A stretch of 32,423 nt of DNA from Verrucomicrobia bacterium UBA7008 (GCA_002449695.1 DJXI01000003.1:2143-34565); one strand, 5' to 3'. Counted from the stretch's first letter, positions 22,230 through 29,685 are shown. The notes: generated from the letters alone by a model not told the origin. Translations and numbers: made by a program.

Positions 22230-23671
22230 GACATCCCCCAATCCTTGAGCTTGCGGTGCAGCGTGCGCCGCGAGATGCCGAGCGCGACCGCCGCTTTCGA
22301 CTTGTTGTTGCGCGCGGCGGCGAGCGCGGCGAGGATCTGCGACTTTTCGACGTCGGCGAGCGAGGACGGCGCGGGGAGTTGAGAGTTGAGAGTTGAGGGT
22401 TGAGAGTGGAGAGTGGGGGAAGTTGAAAGTTGAGAGTTGGAGGGGGCCGGACGCGGATCATCGGATGTGTCGCGCCGCACGATTTCCAGCGGCACGTCGT
22501 CGAGCGTCAGCTTGCCGCCGCCGGAGAGGACGACCATCTTCTCAATGACGTTCCGCAGCTGCCGCACGTTGCCCGGCCAGTCGTAGTCCTCCAGCGCCTT
22601 CATCGCCGCCGCGTCGATGCCCGTCACCGCGCCGCCGTTCTCCTTCGCGTACTCCTTCAGGAAGCGCGAGGCGAGCAGCGCAATGTCGCCCGGGCGCTCC
22701 TTGAGCGCGGGCAGATGGATGTCGATCACGTTCAGCCGGTAGTAGAGGTCTTCGCGGAACGCGCCCTCGCGCACGCGCGCGGCCAGGTCGCGGTTCGTGG
22801 CCGCGACGAGCCGGAAGTCGCTCTTGCGGTTCTTCGTCTCGCCGACGCGCTGGAACGTGTGCGTCTCCAGGACGCGCAGCAGCTTGACCTGCACGGCCGG
22901 ATCGATCTCGCCGATCTCGTCGAGGAAGATCGTGCCGCCGTCCGCCGTCTCGAAGCAGCCCGCGCGGTCGACCGCGTCGGTGTACGCGCCCTTGACGGAG
23001 CCGAAGAGTTCCGATTCGAGGAGCGTCGCGGGAAGAGCGGCGCATTCGACCGCGACGAAGGGGCCGTCCCTGCGCGGCGACAGGTCGTGGAGCGCCCGGG
23101 CGACCAGCTCCTTGCCGGTGCCCGACGGACCTTCCACCAGCACCGACGCGTTCGCCTTCGCCGCGCGGCGGATGAGGCGGTAGACGGCTTCCATCGCGGG
23201 TGACTTGCCGGTGAAGCTCTCCAGCCCCTCGCGCGGATTGATCTGCGACTGGAGCGCCTCGACCTTCTCCTCCAGCGCGGCCGACTTCTTGATGAGCGCG
23301 TGGCGCTCGATCGCCTTGGCGACGCGCTGCTCCAGCTCGCCCAGGTCGGTGATCGGCTTCGTGAGGAAGTCGTCCGCGCCGTCCTTCATCGCCTCGACCG
23401 CGAGCTCGATCTCGCCGAACGCGGTGATGAGGATCGCGGCCAGCGCGCCGTTCGCGGCCTTCGCCTTGCGGATGAGCGTCACACCGTCGTCGCCCGGCAT
23501 CTTGTAGTCGGTAAGGATGAGCGCGAGATCGGGCGTCGCGGCCACGAGCTTCAGCGCCGCCTCCGCGTCGCTCGCCGTCAGGCACTCGTACGTGGGCGCG
23601 AGCACGCGCGCCATCACGTCGCGCGTCGGCTTCTCGTCGTCCACAATCAGGATTTTCGCTTTGTTCGTCAT
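22226..23671 (-). CDS. NtrC-family sigma54-dependent response regulator
   Basis: A 481-residue three-domain activator. The receiver domain (1-120) has DD at 11-12, phospho-acceptor D55 (LILTDYKMPG) and K105. The AAA+ domain (about 150-385) has Walker A GPSGTGKE (181-188), Walker B GTIFLDEIGEID and arginine-finger region REDLYYRLNVIDIHLP. The sigma54-contact loop GAFTGA reads GAYTDA (228-233). A Fis-type HTH closes the protein (ILAALAAARNNKSKAAVALGISRRTLHRKLKDWG). The AAA-HTH linker (about 411-432) is encoded by a heptanucleotide repeat. It pairs with the histidine kinase just upstream (ATGA overlap) and should activate sigma54 promoters when phosphorylated. Targets are unknown. Confidence 0.93.
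   Translation of the reverse strand: MTNKAKILIVDDEKPTRDVMARVLAPTYECLTASDAEAALKLVAATPDLALILTDYKMPGDDGVTLIRKAKAANGALAAILITAFGEIELAVEAMKDGADDFLTKPITDLGELEQRVAKAIERHALIKKSAALEEKVEALQSQINPREGLESFTGKSPAMEAVYRLIRRAAKANASVLVEGPSGTGKELVARALHDLSPRRDGPFVAVECAALPATLLESELFGSVKGAYTDAVDRAGCFETADGGTIFLDEIGEIDPAVQVKLLRVLETHTFQRVGETKNRKSDFRLVAATNRDLAARVREGAFREDLYYRLNVIDIHLPALKERPGDIALLASRFLKEYAKENGGAVTGIDAAAMKALEDYDWPGNVRQLRNVIEKMVVLSGGGKLTLDDVPLEIVRRDTSDDPRPAPSNSQLSTSPTLHSQPSTLNSQLPAPSSLADVEKSQILAALAAARNNKSKAAVALGISRRTLHRKLKDWGMS
22377..22440 (-). repeat. Degenerate heptanucleotide repeat in the response-regulator linker
   Basis: On the + strand this reads as about nine imperfect copies of AGTTGAG (variants GGTTGAG, AGTGGAG, AGTGGGG, AGTTGAA). 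Because 7 is not a multiple of 3, all three frames appear in turn, giving a 7-residue pattern rich in S, T, L, N, Q and P (such as STLNSQL). The stretch is 64 nt and keeps the reading frame. Confidence 0.9.
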
Positions 23672-24726
23672 TTCAAGACCCGGATGCGCCGCTCCAGCCG
23701 CGGCAGTTTCAGAATGAAGGTCGTGCCTTCGCCCGGCTTCGATTCGACCGAGATGGAGCCGCCGTGGTCGCGCACGATGCGCGCGGAGATCATCAGCCCG
23801 AGGCCGGTGCCGAACGCCTTGTTCGTCTTGTACGGCTCGAAGAGATGGATGACCTGCTCCTCGCTCATCCCGATGCCGTTGTCGCGGAAGACGACGATGA
23901 TGTCGTTGTCGTCGGCATCGAGATCGATGTCGATCGTGCCGCCGTCGCGGATCGCCTCCATCGCGTTCTTGACGAGGTTGAAGAAGACTTGTTCGAGCTG
24001 GCCCTTGTCGATGGCGGCGCTCGGCAGGGTGCCGGGCACGTCGAGCGTCACGGCGATCTTCCGCTCCACGAGCTGCGGCTTCATCGCCTGCAGGCAGTCC
24101 TTGAGCGGTTCGGCGACGCTGCCCGGCATCAGGTTGGGGCGCGACTGGCGCAGCGCCTGGAGGAAGTTCTTCAGGATGCCGTCGAGCCGCTTGACCTGCG
24201 CCGCGCACTCGTCGGCGATCTCCACGGCGTCGGACGGCATGCGCTTGATGAGCTGGAGATTGAGCGCGAGCGCGTTGAGCGGGTTGCCGATCTCGTGGGC
24301 AACGCCCGCGGCGAGGTCGCGCACGGCCCGCGTCGCGCCCGCGCGAAGCTCCTCCTCGGTGCGCTCCTTCTCGCCGGTGATGTCGCGGATGAGGACGATC
24401 GTGCCGCCCTCGTGCGGCACCGTCACGGCCTCCAGCGCCTTCGGTTCGGGATAGGTGACTTCGATCTCGCGCTTCGCGGCGCGGCCGAGCGGCAGCGCCA
24501 GCGTCGGCAGCGCGTCCTTCGCCTTCATGCCGAGGAGCGTCTTCGTTGCGGCGTTCTCGTAGGCAATCTCGCCGTCCGCGTCGAGGACGACGACGGCCTC
24601 GGTCATCGCCTGCAGGACGCTTTCCAGCAGCGACATCTCGTCCGAGATGCGCCCGTACTGCTCGCGCAGGTGCGCCGCGTCCAGCTTGCCGATGTGACGG
24701 CGCACGCTCTTGAAAAAGTCCTTCAC
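23668..24726 (-). CDS. NtrB-like cytosolic sensor histidine kinase with PAS domain
   Basis: A 352-residue kinase without transmembrane segments. An N-terminal helix leads into a PAS domain (about 32-116: ESVLQAMTEAVVVLDADGEIAYENAA to GGTIVLIRDITGEKE). The HisKA H-box is DLAAGVAHEIGNPLNALALNL with H144. The ATPase domain has N-box NLVKNAMEAI, G1 DNGIGMS, F-box FEPYKTNKAFGTGLGL and G2 GGSISVESKPGEGTTF. It should phosphorylate the NtrC-like regulator whose gene follows with a 4-nt overlap. The start is GTG 24726, overlapping the hisC stop (GTGA); no better upstream ATG exists in frame. The signal sensed is unknown, but a soluble PAS suggests an internal cue. Confidence 0.93.
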   Translation of the reverse strand: MKDFFKSVRRHIGKLDAAHLREQYGRISDEMSLLESVLQAMTEAVVVLDADGEIAYENAATKTLLGMKAKDALPTLALPLGRAAKREIEVTYPEPKALEAVTVPHEGGTIVLIRDITGEKERTEEELRAGATRAVRDLAAGVAHEIGNPLNALALNLQLIKRMPSDAVEIADECAAQVKRLDGILKNFLQALRQSRPNLMPGSVAEPLKDCLQAMKPQLVERKIAVTLDVPGTLPSAAIDKGQLEQVFFNLVKNAMEAIRDGGTIDIDLDADDNDIIVVFRDNGIGMSEEQVIHLFEPYKTNKAFGTGLGLMISARIVRDHGGSISVESKPGEGTTFILKLPRLERRIRVLK

Positions 24727-25742
24727 CGGCGCCGTGTCCCCCTTGCGTCGAGCGCGTCGAGCAGCGTCTGCATCTGCGCGTCGGTGCCGATGGTGATGCG
24801 CAGCCGCGCGCCCGTCAGCGGGCCCGGGAAGTAGCGCACGAAAATCTTTCTGCCGCGCAGGTAGTCGAAGACCTCCTGCGCCGTGCCGCACGCGGCGGGC
24901 GGCTGCGCGAAGACGAAGTTCGACTCGCTCGGCAGGACGTCCCAGCCGCGCGTTTCGAGCGCGCGCGTGAACGCCGTGCGCGTGCGGACGATCCGGCGCA
25001 CGTTCGCCTTCATCCACCTCTGGTCGCGGACGGCGGCGAGGGCGACCGCCTGGGCGATCGCGTCGACGTTGTAGCTGTCCTTCGCCTTGTAGAGCGCGTC
25101 GATCAGCTCGACGGGCCCGACGCAGTAGCCGACGCGCAGCCCCGCGAGCGAATAGCTCTTCGAGAAGGTGCGCATGACGATCACGTTGTCGTTGCCCGCG
25201 GCCGTCGCGAGTTCCATGCAGTTCGCGCGCGCGAAGTCGGCGTACGCCTCGTCGACGAGGACGACGCCCTTGAACGTGCGGGCGAACGCGGCGATCGCGT
25301 CGCGCGGCGCGAGCGTGCCCGTCGGCGCGTTGGGATTCGTCCAGAGGAAGAGCGAGACGTTCTTCGACGGCTTCCACGCGACGCCGCGGATGGCGGCGAG
25401 CGTCTTGTAGAGCGAATAGGACGGATCGAGCGAGCCGATCGTCCCGCCATCGTCCACGAAGCAGCGCGCCGCGAGCGAGAGGATCTCGTCCGAGCCGTTG
25501 CCGATGAAAACCTTGTCGGGCGTCGTGCGGTTCAGCCGGGCGATCGCCTGGCGCAGCCGAAGGCCGTTCGGGTCGGGATAGCGGCGCAGGCGGTCGAGGT
25601 CGAAATCCTTCAGCACGGCCGCGCAGGCGGGGCTGGGCGGATAGGCGTTCTCGTTGGTGTTGAGCTTGACGACGCGCGCCGAGCGGGGCTGCTCGCCCGG
25701 CACGTATGCGTCCAGCCGGCGGATGTTCTGTGCGATTCTCAT
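24723..25742 (-). CDS. hisC: Histidinol-phosphate aminotransferase
   Basis: A 339-residue fold-type I PLP enzyme that converts imidazole-acetol phosphate and glutamate to histidinol phosphate and 2-oxoglutarate. Markers are VVKLNTNENAYPPSP, RRYPDPNG, GNGSDEILSL, NPNAPTG (136-142), VLVDEAYADFA and the Schiff-base lysine K195 in RTFSKSYSLAGLRVGY, with the C-terminal R-x-T-I-G region LRITIGT. It is slightly short: between YKTLAAIRGVAW and the strand before NPNAPTG about 20 residues usually present are missing. The gene sits between a lipoprotein pair and a two-component system, with 4-nt overlaps on both sides and no other his gene, so its role could be a related amino transfer. Confidence 0.87.
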   Translation of the reverse strand: MRIAQNIRRLDAYVPGEQPRSARVVKLNTNENAYPPSPACAAVLKDFDLDRLRRYPDPNGLRLRQAIARLNRTTPDKVFIGNGSDEILSLAARCFVDDGGTIGSLDPSYSLYKTLAAIRGVAWKPSKNVSLFLWTNPNAPTGTLAPRDAIAAFARTFKGVVLVDEAYADFARANCMELATAAGNDNVIVMRTFSKSYSLAGLRVGYCVGPVELIDALYKAKDSYNVDAIAQAVALAAVRDQRWMKANVRRIVRTRTAFTRALETRGWDVLPSESNFVFAQPPAACGTAQEVFDYLRGRKIFVRYFPGPLTGARLRITIGTDAQMQTLLDALDARGTRRR

Positions 25743-26161
25743 GGGGACGTGTCCTCGCTGCCCGGCGCGGCGGGCGCCTCCTGCTCGAAGAGGAGTTCCG
25801 CGCTCGTGTGGCAGACATGGTGCTTGAAGAGGATGAAGAAGACGGATTCGTCGTTCGTGTAGCTGACGATCTCGCCGAAATCGACCGCGCCCGCGCGGCG
25901 GACGGCGTAGTCCAGGAGCTTCATGTTGTTTTCGAGTCTGGCCGTGTTCTGGAACAGCCGGAAGTGGTAGGCGTCGGGATGCTCCGGACAGCCGGACGCG
26001 AGCGGAATGACGTTCAGCAGCAGCCAGCTGGAGTTGGAAATGTCCACGAGCGTGCGGCCGCCCTGGCTGCTGCTGTTGATTGACACGCAGCCGGCCGCGC
26101 CCGCCAGCAGCGCCGCGCCGAGGGCGCCGAACGCGAACCTTGAAAAGCCTCTGATCGTCAT
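25739..26161 (-). CDS. Small lipoprotein, paralogue of the upstream gene
   Basis: A 140-residue protein with a lipoprotein signal peptide: basic start MTIRGFSRF, hydrophobic core and lipobox-like AGAAGC (C25), then SINSSSQGG. The mature part has SNSSWLLLNVIPLASG, FRLFQNTARLENNMKLLDYAV and SYTNDESVFFILF. It aligns along its length with the product of the gene just upstream (pattern W-x-L-x3-IPL-x2-G, F-x-N, YA, YT-x2-ESV-x-F). I do not recognise the family. It overlaps the upstream gene and hisC by 4 nt each, so it is probably made together with them at the membrane. Confidence 0.75.
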   Translation of the reverse strand: MTIRGFSRFAFGALGAALLAGAAGCVSINSSSQGGRTLVDISNSSWLLLNVIPLASGCPEHPDAYHFRLFQNTARLENNMKLLDYAVRRAGAVDFGEIVSYTNDESVFFILFKHHVCHTSAELLFEQEAPAAPGSEDTSP

Positions 26162-26613
26162 GGGTTGACCTCCCGCGGCACGGTTCCTTGCAGGCGGTCG
26201 ATCACGCCTGAAAGCTGGATTTCGCGATAGGTGAGGATGTAGGGCAGCGGCAGAGGGAAGTGGATGCCGGGAATCTCGAAGAGGACCGATTCACGCGTCG
26301 TGTAGGCCAGATCGCGGACAGTGATGTCGACGCCGGCGCGCCGACCGTAGCTGTCGGCGTAGTTCATGAAACGCGTCTGGATCTTGTCCATCGTCACGTC
26401 GTTGCGGAAGATGATGAAGGGCAGAACCCTGTCTTCAGCGGCGTTGCCGCAGACGAGCGGAATGATATGGAAGAGGTACCAGCCGTAGTTCGAGACGAGC
26501 ACGTGCTCCTCGTTGGTGCGCACGAGCGGTCCCCGGTCGATGGAAAAGCAACCGGAGAGACACAATGTCCCAACAAGTCCAAAGACAAGCGCAAGAATGA
26601 CGCATTTCCGCAT
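26158..26613 (-). CDS. Small lipoprotein, first gene of the hisC-two-component operon
   Basis: A 151-residue protein with a clear lipoprotein signal peptide: MRKCVILALVFGLVGTLCLSGC, lipobox LSGC (C22). The mature part contains SNYGWYLFHIIPLVCGNA, FIIFRNDVTMDKIQTRFMNYAD and DLAYTTRESVLFEIPGIHFPLPLPY. It is a paralogue of the next gene product. Function unknown. ATG 26613 is chosen because the in-frame GTG at 26631 falls inside the promoter. There is no Shine-Dalgarno, and the predicted transcription start is within about two bases of the ATG, so the mRNA may be leaderless. Confidence 0.75.
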   Translation of the reverse strand: MRKCVILALVFGLVGTLCLSGCFSIDRGPLVRTNEEHVLVSNYGWYLFHIIPLVCGNAAEDRVLPFIIFRNDVTMDKIQTRFMNYADSYGRRAGVDITVRDLAYTTRESVLFEIPGIHFPLPLPYILTYREIQLSGVIDRLQGTVPREVNP

Positions 26614-26621
26614 AGAGAAAT

Positions 26622-26651
26622 AGTATATCACATCTGAATTTACCGCTTCAA
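26622..26651 (-). promoter_or_regulatory. Promoter of the lipoprotein-hisC-kinase operon
   Basis: On the minus strand: TTGAAG (26651-26646), an 18-nt spacer and extended -10 TGATATACT with hexamer TATACT (26627-26622). Only 8 nt separate the -10 from the ATG at 26613. Confidence 0.7.
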
Positions 26652-26685
26652 TCGGATTTTTGAGGAGTTCGAGCTTTCGAGGAAT

Positions 26686-26723
26686 CTAGAAATCTCGAAT
26701 CCTGGAACCTCGAATCCTAGAAT
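26686..26723 (+). repeat. Short CTRGAA..CTCGAATC tandem repeat upstream of a promoter
   Basis: CTAGAAATCTCGAATC (26686-26701), CTGGAACCTCGAATC (26702-26716) and a partial third unit CTAGAAT (26717-26723) follow each other directly and abut the -10 region of the next gene. An inverted fragment TTCGAGGAATC lies just before. It replaces any recognisable -35 box. Confidence 0.7.
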
Positions 26724-26724
26724 A

Positions 26725-26733
26725 TGATATACT
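26725..26733 (+). promoter_or_regulatory. Extended -10 promoter of the membrane protein-tmk-holB genes
   Basis: TGATATACT with hexamer TATACT at 26728-26733 and the TGN extension at 26725. No good -35 is visible at 16-18 nt spacing. Transcription would start at about 26739-26741, and the ATG is at 26741. Confidence 0.6.
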
Positions 26734-26740
26734 ACACGTC

Positions 26741-27229
26741 ATGGAACTGAAACTCAATCGCGAATACGCGGCGCGGCATCTCTTCGTCGCCGTGCTCATG
26801 CTGGCCCTCTCGGCCTGGTTCGGCTACGACGGCTTCGTCAAGTACCCGCAGACGACCGGCCACGACCTTTACGTTTCCATCGAAGGCGCGGAGCCGCCGG
26901 AAAATTTCGACCTTGCGTCGTTCAAGGCGCAGAAGATCAAGACGCAGTATGGCTTCACCGCGCTCACCTTCGCCGCGTTCCTCGCGGTCGCGCTGCGGCT
27001 CCTTGCGAGCGCGCGCTTCAGGTTTGACTTTGACGACACGGGCTTCACCTGCGGCGGCGCGCGCTTTGCCTACACGGATATCGCGAAGGTCGACGACCGC
27101 GACTGGGCGAAAAAGGGGATCGTGCGCCTCTACATCAAGCATCCGTCGACCGGTGCGGTCGTGCCCGTCACGCTCGACGCCTGGCACCATGTCGGCGTCA
27201 AGGACTTCCACGCGAAGCTGAAGGTCTGA
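26741..27229 (+). CDS. Small two-helix membrane protein, unknown function
   Basis: A 162-residue protein with two hydrophobic helices (about residues 11-29, HLFVAVLMLALSAWFGYDG, and 70-88, YGFTALTFAAFLAVALRLL) and a cytosolic beta-rich tail (FRFDFDDTGFTCGGARFAYTDIAKVDDRDWAKKGIVRLYIKHP) of the sort seen in PH-like membrane proteins. I do not recognise the family. No Shine-Dalgarno precedes the ATG, and the predicted transcription start coincides with it, so translation may be leaderless. tmk begins 4 nt after its stop, suggesting one transcript. Confidence 0.75.
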   Translation: MELKLNREYAARHLFVAVLMLALSAWFGYDGFVKYPQTTGHDLYVSIEGAEPPENFDLASFKAQKIKTQYGFTALTFAAFLAVALRLLASARFRFDFDDTGFTCGGARFAYTDIAKVDDRDWAKKGIVRLYIKHPSTGAVVPVTLDAWHHVGVKDFHAKLKV

Positions 27230-27233
27230 GGCG

Positions 27234-27869
27234 ATGGCGCGCGGACGGTTCATCACGTTTGAAGGCGGCGAAGGGTGCGGCAAGTCGACGCAGGTCCGCC
27301 GCCTCGCCGCGCAACTCCAGGCGGCGGGAATCGACGTCGTCCTCACGCGTGAACCCGGCGGCACGCGCCTCGCGGAGCTCGTGCGCGGCCTCCTGAAGGA
27401 CGAGCGCGAAGATCCGCCGTGCGACCGCAGCGAACTGCTCCTTTTCCTCGCCGCGCGCGCGCAGCTCGTCCGGAACGTCATCCGGCCCGCGCTCGCCGCC
27501 GGCAAGTGGGTCTTGAGCGACCGCTTCAGCGACTCCACGTTTGCCTATCAGGGTTACGGACGGGGGCTGCCGCTCGACACGATCCGCCTCGCCAACGACT
27601 TCGCCTGCGACGGGCTCAAGCCGGACATGACGCTTCTTCTGGAGGTGGATGCGGCGACGGCGGCGCGGCGGATGCGCGGACGCGAGGCGGCCACGGCGAC
27701 GGCGGCCGACCGCATCGAACAGGCGGGCGACGATTTCCATGCGCGGCTCCGGGAGGGTTTCCGGGCGCTGGCGGCGGCGGAGCCGGACCGGATCCGGCGC
27801 ATTGACGCGTCGGGCACGCCCGATGACGTGGAAGGGCGGATATGGACGTTGCTGAAGCCTTTGATCTGA
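27234..27869 (+). CDS. tmk: Thymidylate kinase
   Basis: The 211-residue enzyme phosphorylates dTMP to dTDP with ATP. P-loop EGGEGCGKST (10-19), the TREPGGTRLAELVR segment, the DR-F motif SDRFSDSTFAYQGYGRGLP that binds dTMP, and the LID region RMRGREAATATAADRIEQAG are all visible. Length matches the family. ATG 27234 lies 4 nt after the preceding stop. The 3' end overlaps holB by 28 nt; tmk-holB adjacency is common in bacteria. Confidence 0.96.
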   Translation: MARGRFITFEGGEGCGKSTQVRRLAAQLQAAGIDVVLTREPGGTRLAELVRGLLKDEREDPPCDRSELLLFLAARAQLVRNVIRPALAAGKWVLSDRFSDSTFAYQGYGRGLPLDTIRLANDFACDGLKPDMTLLLEVDAATAARRMRGREAATATAADRIEQAGDDFHARLREGFRALAAAEPDRIRRIDASGTPDDVEGRIWTLLKPLI

Positions 27870-28645
27870 TCGCCCACGCCATCGACGCGGGCCGCGCGGC
27901 GCACGGGTATCTCATCTGCGGCGACCTGCGCGGGCCGTGCGACGTCCTCGCCGGGCGCATCCTCGCGAAACTCTTTCCCGACGCCGGCGGGCCGGGCGAA
28001 TTGAGAAACCACCCGGACGTCGCCACGCTCGAGCCCGAAGGCAAGAGCCGCACGATCCACGTCAAGTCGATGCGCGAGCGGATCATCGACCCGATGGCCG
28101 CGACCTCGTTCTCGGGCGGCTGGAAGGTCGGCCTCGTCATCGGCGCGGACCGGATGGAGACCGAGGCCGCCAACGCGTTTCTCAAGACGCTCGAGGAGCC
28201 GCCGCCGCAGACGCTCTTCCTGCTGCTGACCGATTCGCCCGACGCGATTCTGCCGACGATCGTCTCGCGCACGCAGCGCATCGACCTGCCGCTCAGCGAA
28301 GGCATCCTGGAAGGGGAGCCGTACGCGGCCCTCGCCGAAATCTTCCGCGCGCCGGCGCTCGACGGCATCACCGAAAAGGCGCGCGCGGGCGAGCGGCTGG
28401 CCGACATTCTGGGCGAGCTGAAGGCCGAGGCGGCGGACGAGGACGTCGCGCTCGTGCGCAAATCGTTCTTCAAGACGATCATGAGTTTCGTGCGCGGCTG
28501 GATGACCGCGGCGGAACTGCCGCGCTACCAGGCGTTCCGCAACATCGAGGCGGTCGAGGAGGCCTACCGCCAGTGCGAGCGCGCGATGAACGACGAGGCG
28601 GTCCTGTGTTTCCTCACCGACCGCCTCGTGTTTCCGACCCGGTAG
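27842..28645 (+). CDS. holB: DNA polymerase III subunit delta' (clamp-loader)
   Basis: A 267-residue clamp-loader ATPase-fold protein. It shows AHGYLICGDLRGPCDVLAGRILAKLF where active paralogues have a P-loop; the Walker A lysine pattern is lost, as expected for delta'. It then has WKVGLVIGADRMETEAANAFLKTLEEPPPQTLFLLLTDSPDAILPTIVSRTQRIDLP, which includes the SRC-type motif as SRT. The zinc-binding cysteines found in some clamp-loader subunits are not seen. It helps load the sliding clamp during replication. ATG 27842 overlaps tmk by 28 nt, with GGAAGGGCGGA upstream. The gene ends 12 nt before the convergent coiled-coil gene, with no terminator visible. Confidence 0.88.
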   Translation: MDVAEAFDLIAHAIDAGRAAHGYLICGDLRGPCDVLAGRILAKLFPDAGGPGELRNHPDVATLEPEGKSRTIHVKSMRERIIDPMAATSFSGGWKVGLVIGADRMETEAANAFLKTLEEPPPQTLFLLLTDSPDAILPTIVSRTQRIDLPLSEGILEGEPYAALAEIFRAPALDGITEKARAGERLADILGELKAEAADEDVALVRKSFFKTIMSFVRGWMTAAELPRYQAFRNIEAVEEAYRQCERAMNDEAVLCFLTDRLVFPTR

Positions 28646-28657
28646 AGAAGGGGCGTT

Positions 28658-29641
28658 TCAGTCGAGCGGCAGATGCCAGCCGGCCGTCGGTTCGCCGGAA
28701 TCGGCCGGGACGGTGACTTCATCGTCGTCGAAATAGCTGAGCGAGCCGTCGGCGTTCTGCTTCGGGGCCGTGCGCGCGGGCGGCGCGGCCCGTTCAGCCG
28801 GCGCCGGTGTGGCGACCGGGCGCACGGTCGGCTCGGGCGCGCGATCGAGGTCTTCGTCGTCCGCGTCCAGATCCTCCAGTTCGGCCAGATCGTCCGCCGC
28901 ATCATCGGCGCCGAAATGATTGACGCCTGTTTTGCCGCTCGTCTCGTACAGCTCGGGATAGAGCTTGCGGCGCTGGAGATCGATCTCCTTCTGACGCAGG
29001 CGCTCCTTTTCCCGGGCGAGCTCTTCACGCTGCTTCTGCAAAAGCGCGTTCGCCTTCTTGATCTTGGCGAGATCGAGCTGGTTTTTCTTTGCGAGGTCGA
29101 CCTGCGCCGGAGAAGGGGGCTGGCGGTTCAGCTCCGCCTCCACGTCGGTCGATGCCCTTCGCGCCGCCGCGGCCGCCGCCTGCTCGGCGGCCTGGGCGCG
29201 CTGCTCGAAGAGCTTGGTCTGCTGCTCGACCATCTTCATCTGCTGGTCGGCGAGCTGCCGCTGGAGGTTGGTCATCGACTCCGTCAGCGCCTTCACGGTC
29301 GCGTCGGCCTGGCCGGCCGGCGGCTGGACGACGACCGGACTGCGGTCGCGCTCCTTGAGCATGAACTGGATCATCTGGTCGCTGATGCGGTTCTTGTCCT
29401 GCGCCATGTTGACGAGGAGCGCGACGAACACGCCGACGATGATCGTCATGATGATCGCGAAAAAGATGCACAGCGTCGTCATCCGTTTCTGCGCCTTGAC
29501 CTGTTCGGCGTCGATGTACTGCTGGAACGCCTTGAGGACCGGAAAGTCGTCCATCGCGTCCGTCTGACCATAGAGGCTGACGGCGTTTGTCGGCGGCGGA
29601 ATGCGGCCCGCATCGGCGTTGTTCATGGTTTCTTCGTTCAT
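28658..29641 (-). CDS. Single-pass membrane protein with coiled coils, unknown function
   Basis: A 327-residue protein. A cytosolic N-terminus of about 50 residues (DDFPVLKAFQQYIDAEQVKAQKR) leads to one transmembrane helix (54-79, MTTLCIFFAIIMTIIVGVFV). Long Gln/Glu/Ala-rich coiled coils follow (about 112-165 and 190-230, including LARDLARE-like KQREELAREKERLRQKEIDLQRRK). The C-terminal 90 residues are acidic and then Pro/Ala-rich, ending YFDDDEVTVPADSGEPTAGWHLPLD. I recognise no family; it could be an envelope scaffold. ATG 29641 has GAAGGTG upstream. A TTGACA and a palindrome lie further upstream. Confidence 0.75.
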   Translation of the reverse strand: MNEETMNNADAGRIPPPTNAVSLYGQTDAMDDFPVLKAFQQYIDAEQVKAQKRMTTLCIFFAIIMTIIVGVFVALLVNMAQDKNRISDQMIQFMLKERDRSPVVVQPPAGQADATVKALTESMTNLQRQLADQQMKMVEQQTKLFEQRAQAAEQAAAAAARRASTDVEAELNRQPPSPAQVDLAKKNQLDLAKIKKANALLQKQREELAREKERLRQKEIDLQRRKLYPELYETSGKTGVNHFGADDAADDLAELEDLDADDEDLDRAPEPTVRPVATPAPAERAAPPARTAPKQNADGSLSYFDDDEVTVPADSGEPTAGWHLPLD

Positions 29642-29665
29642 CGGTCACCTTCTTTCGTTTTGTCG

Positions 29666-29685
29666 CATAATCGGGATTATGTCAA
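29666..29685 (-). promoter_or_regulatory. Possible -35 box with operator-like palindrome
   Basis: On the minus strand TTGACA (29685-29680) is followed immediately by the perfect palindrome CATAATC-CC-GATTATG (29681-29666, overlapping by two bases). A matching -10 is poor, so promoter status is uncertain. The palindrome lies in the 53-nt gap before the coiled-coil protein gene and could be a repressor site. Confidence 0.35.

Noticed and set aside
22377..22440. Non-coding intergenic repeat between two genes
   Set aside because: The response regulator frame runs through it without interruption, from the AAA+ domain to an intact Fis-type HTH.
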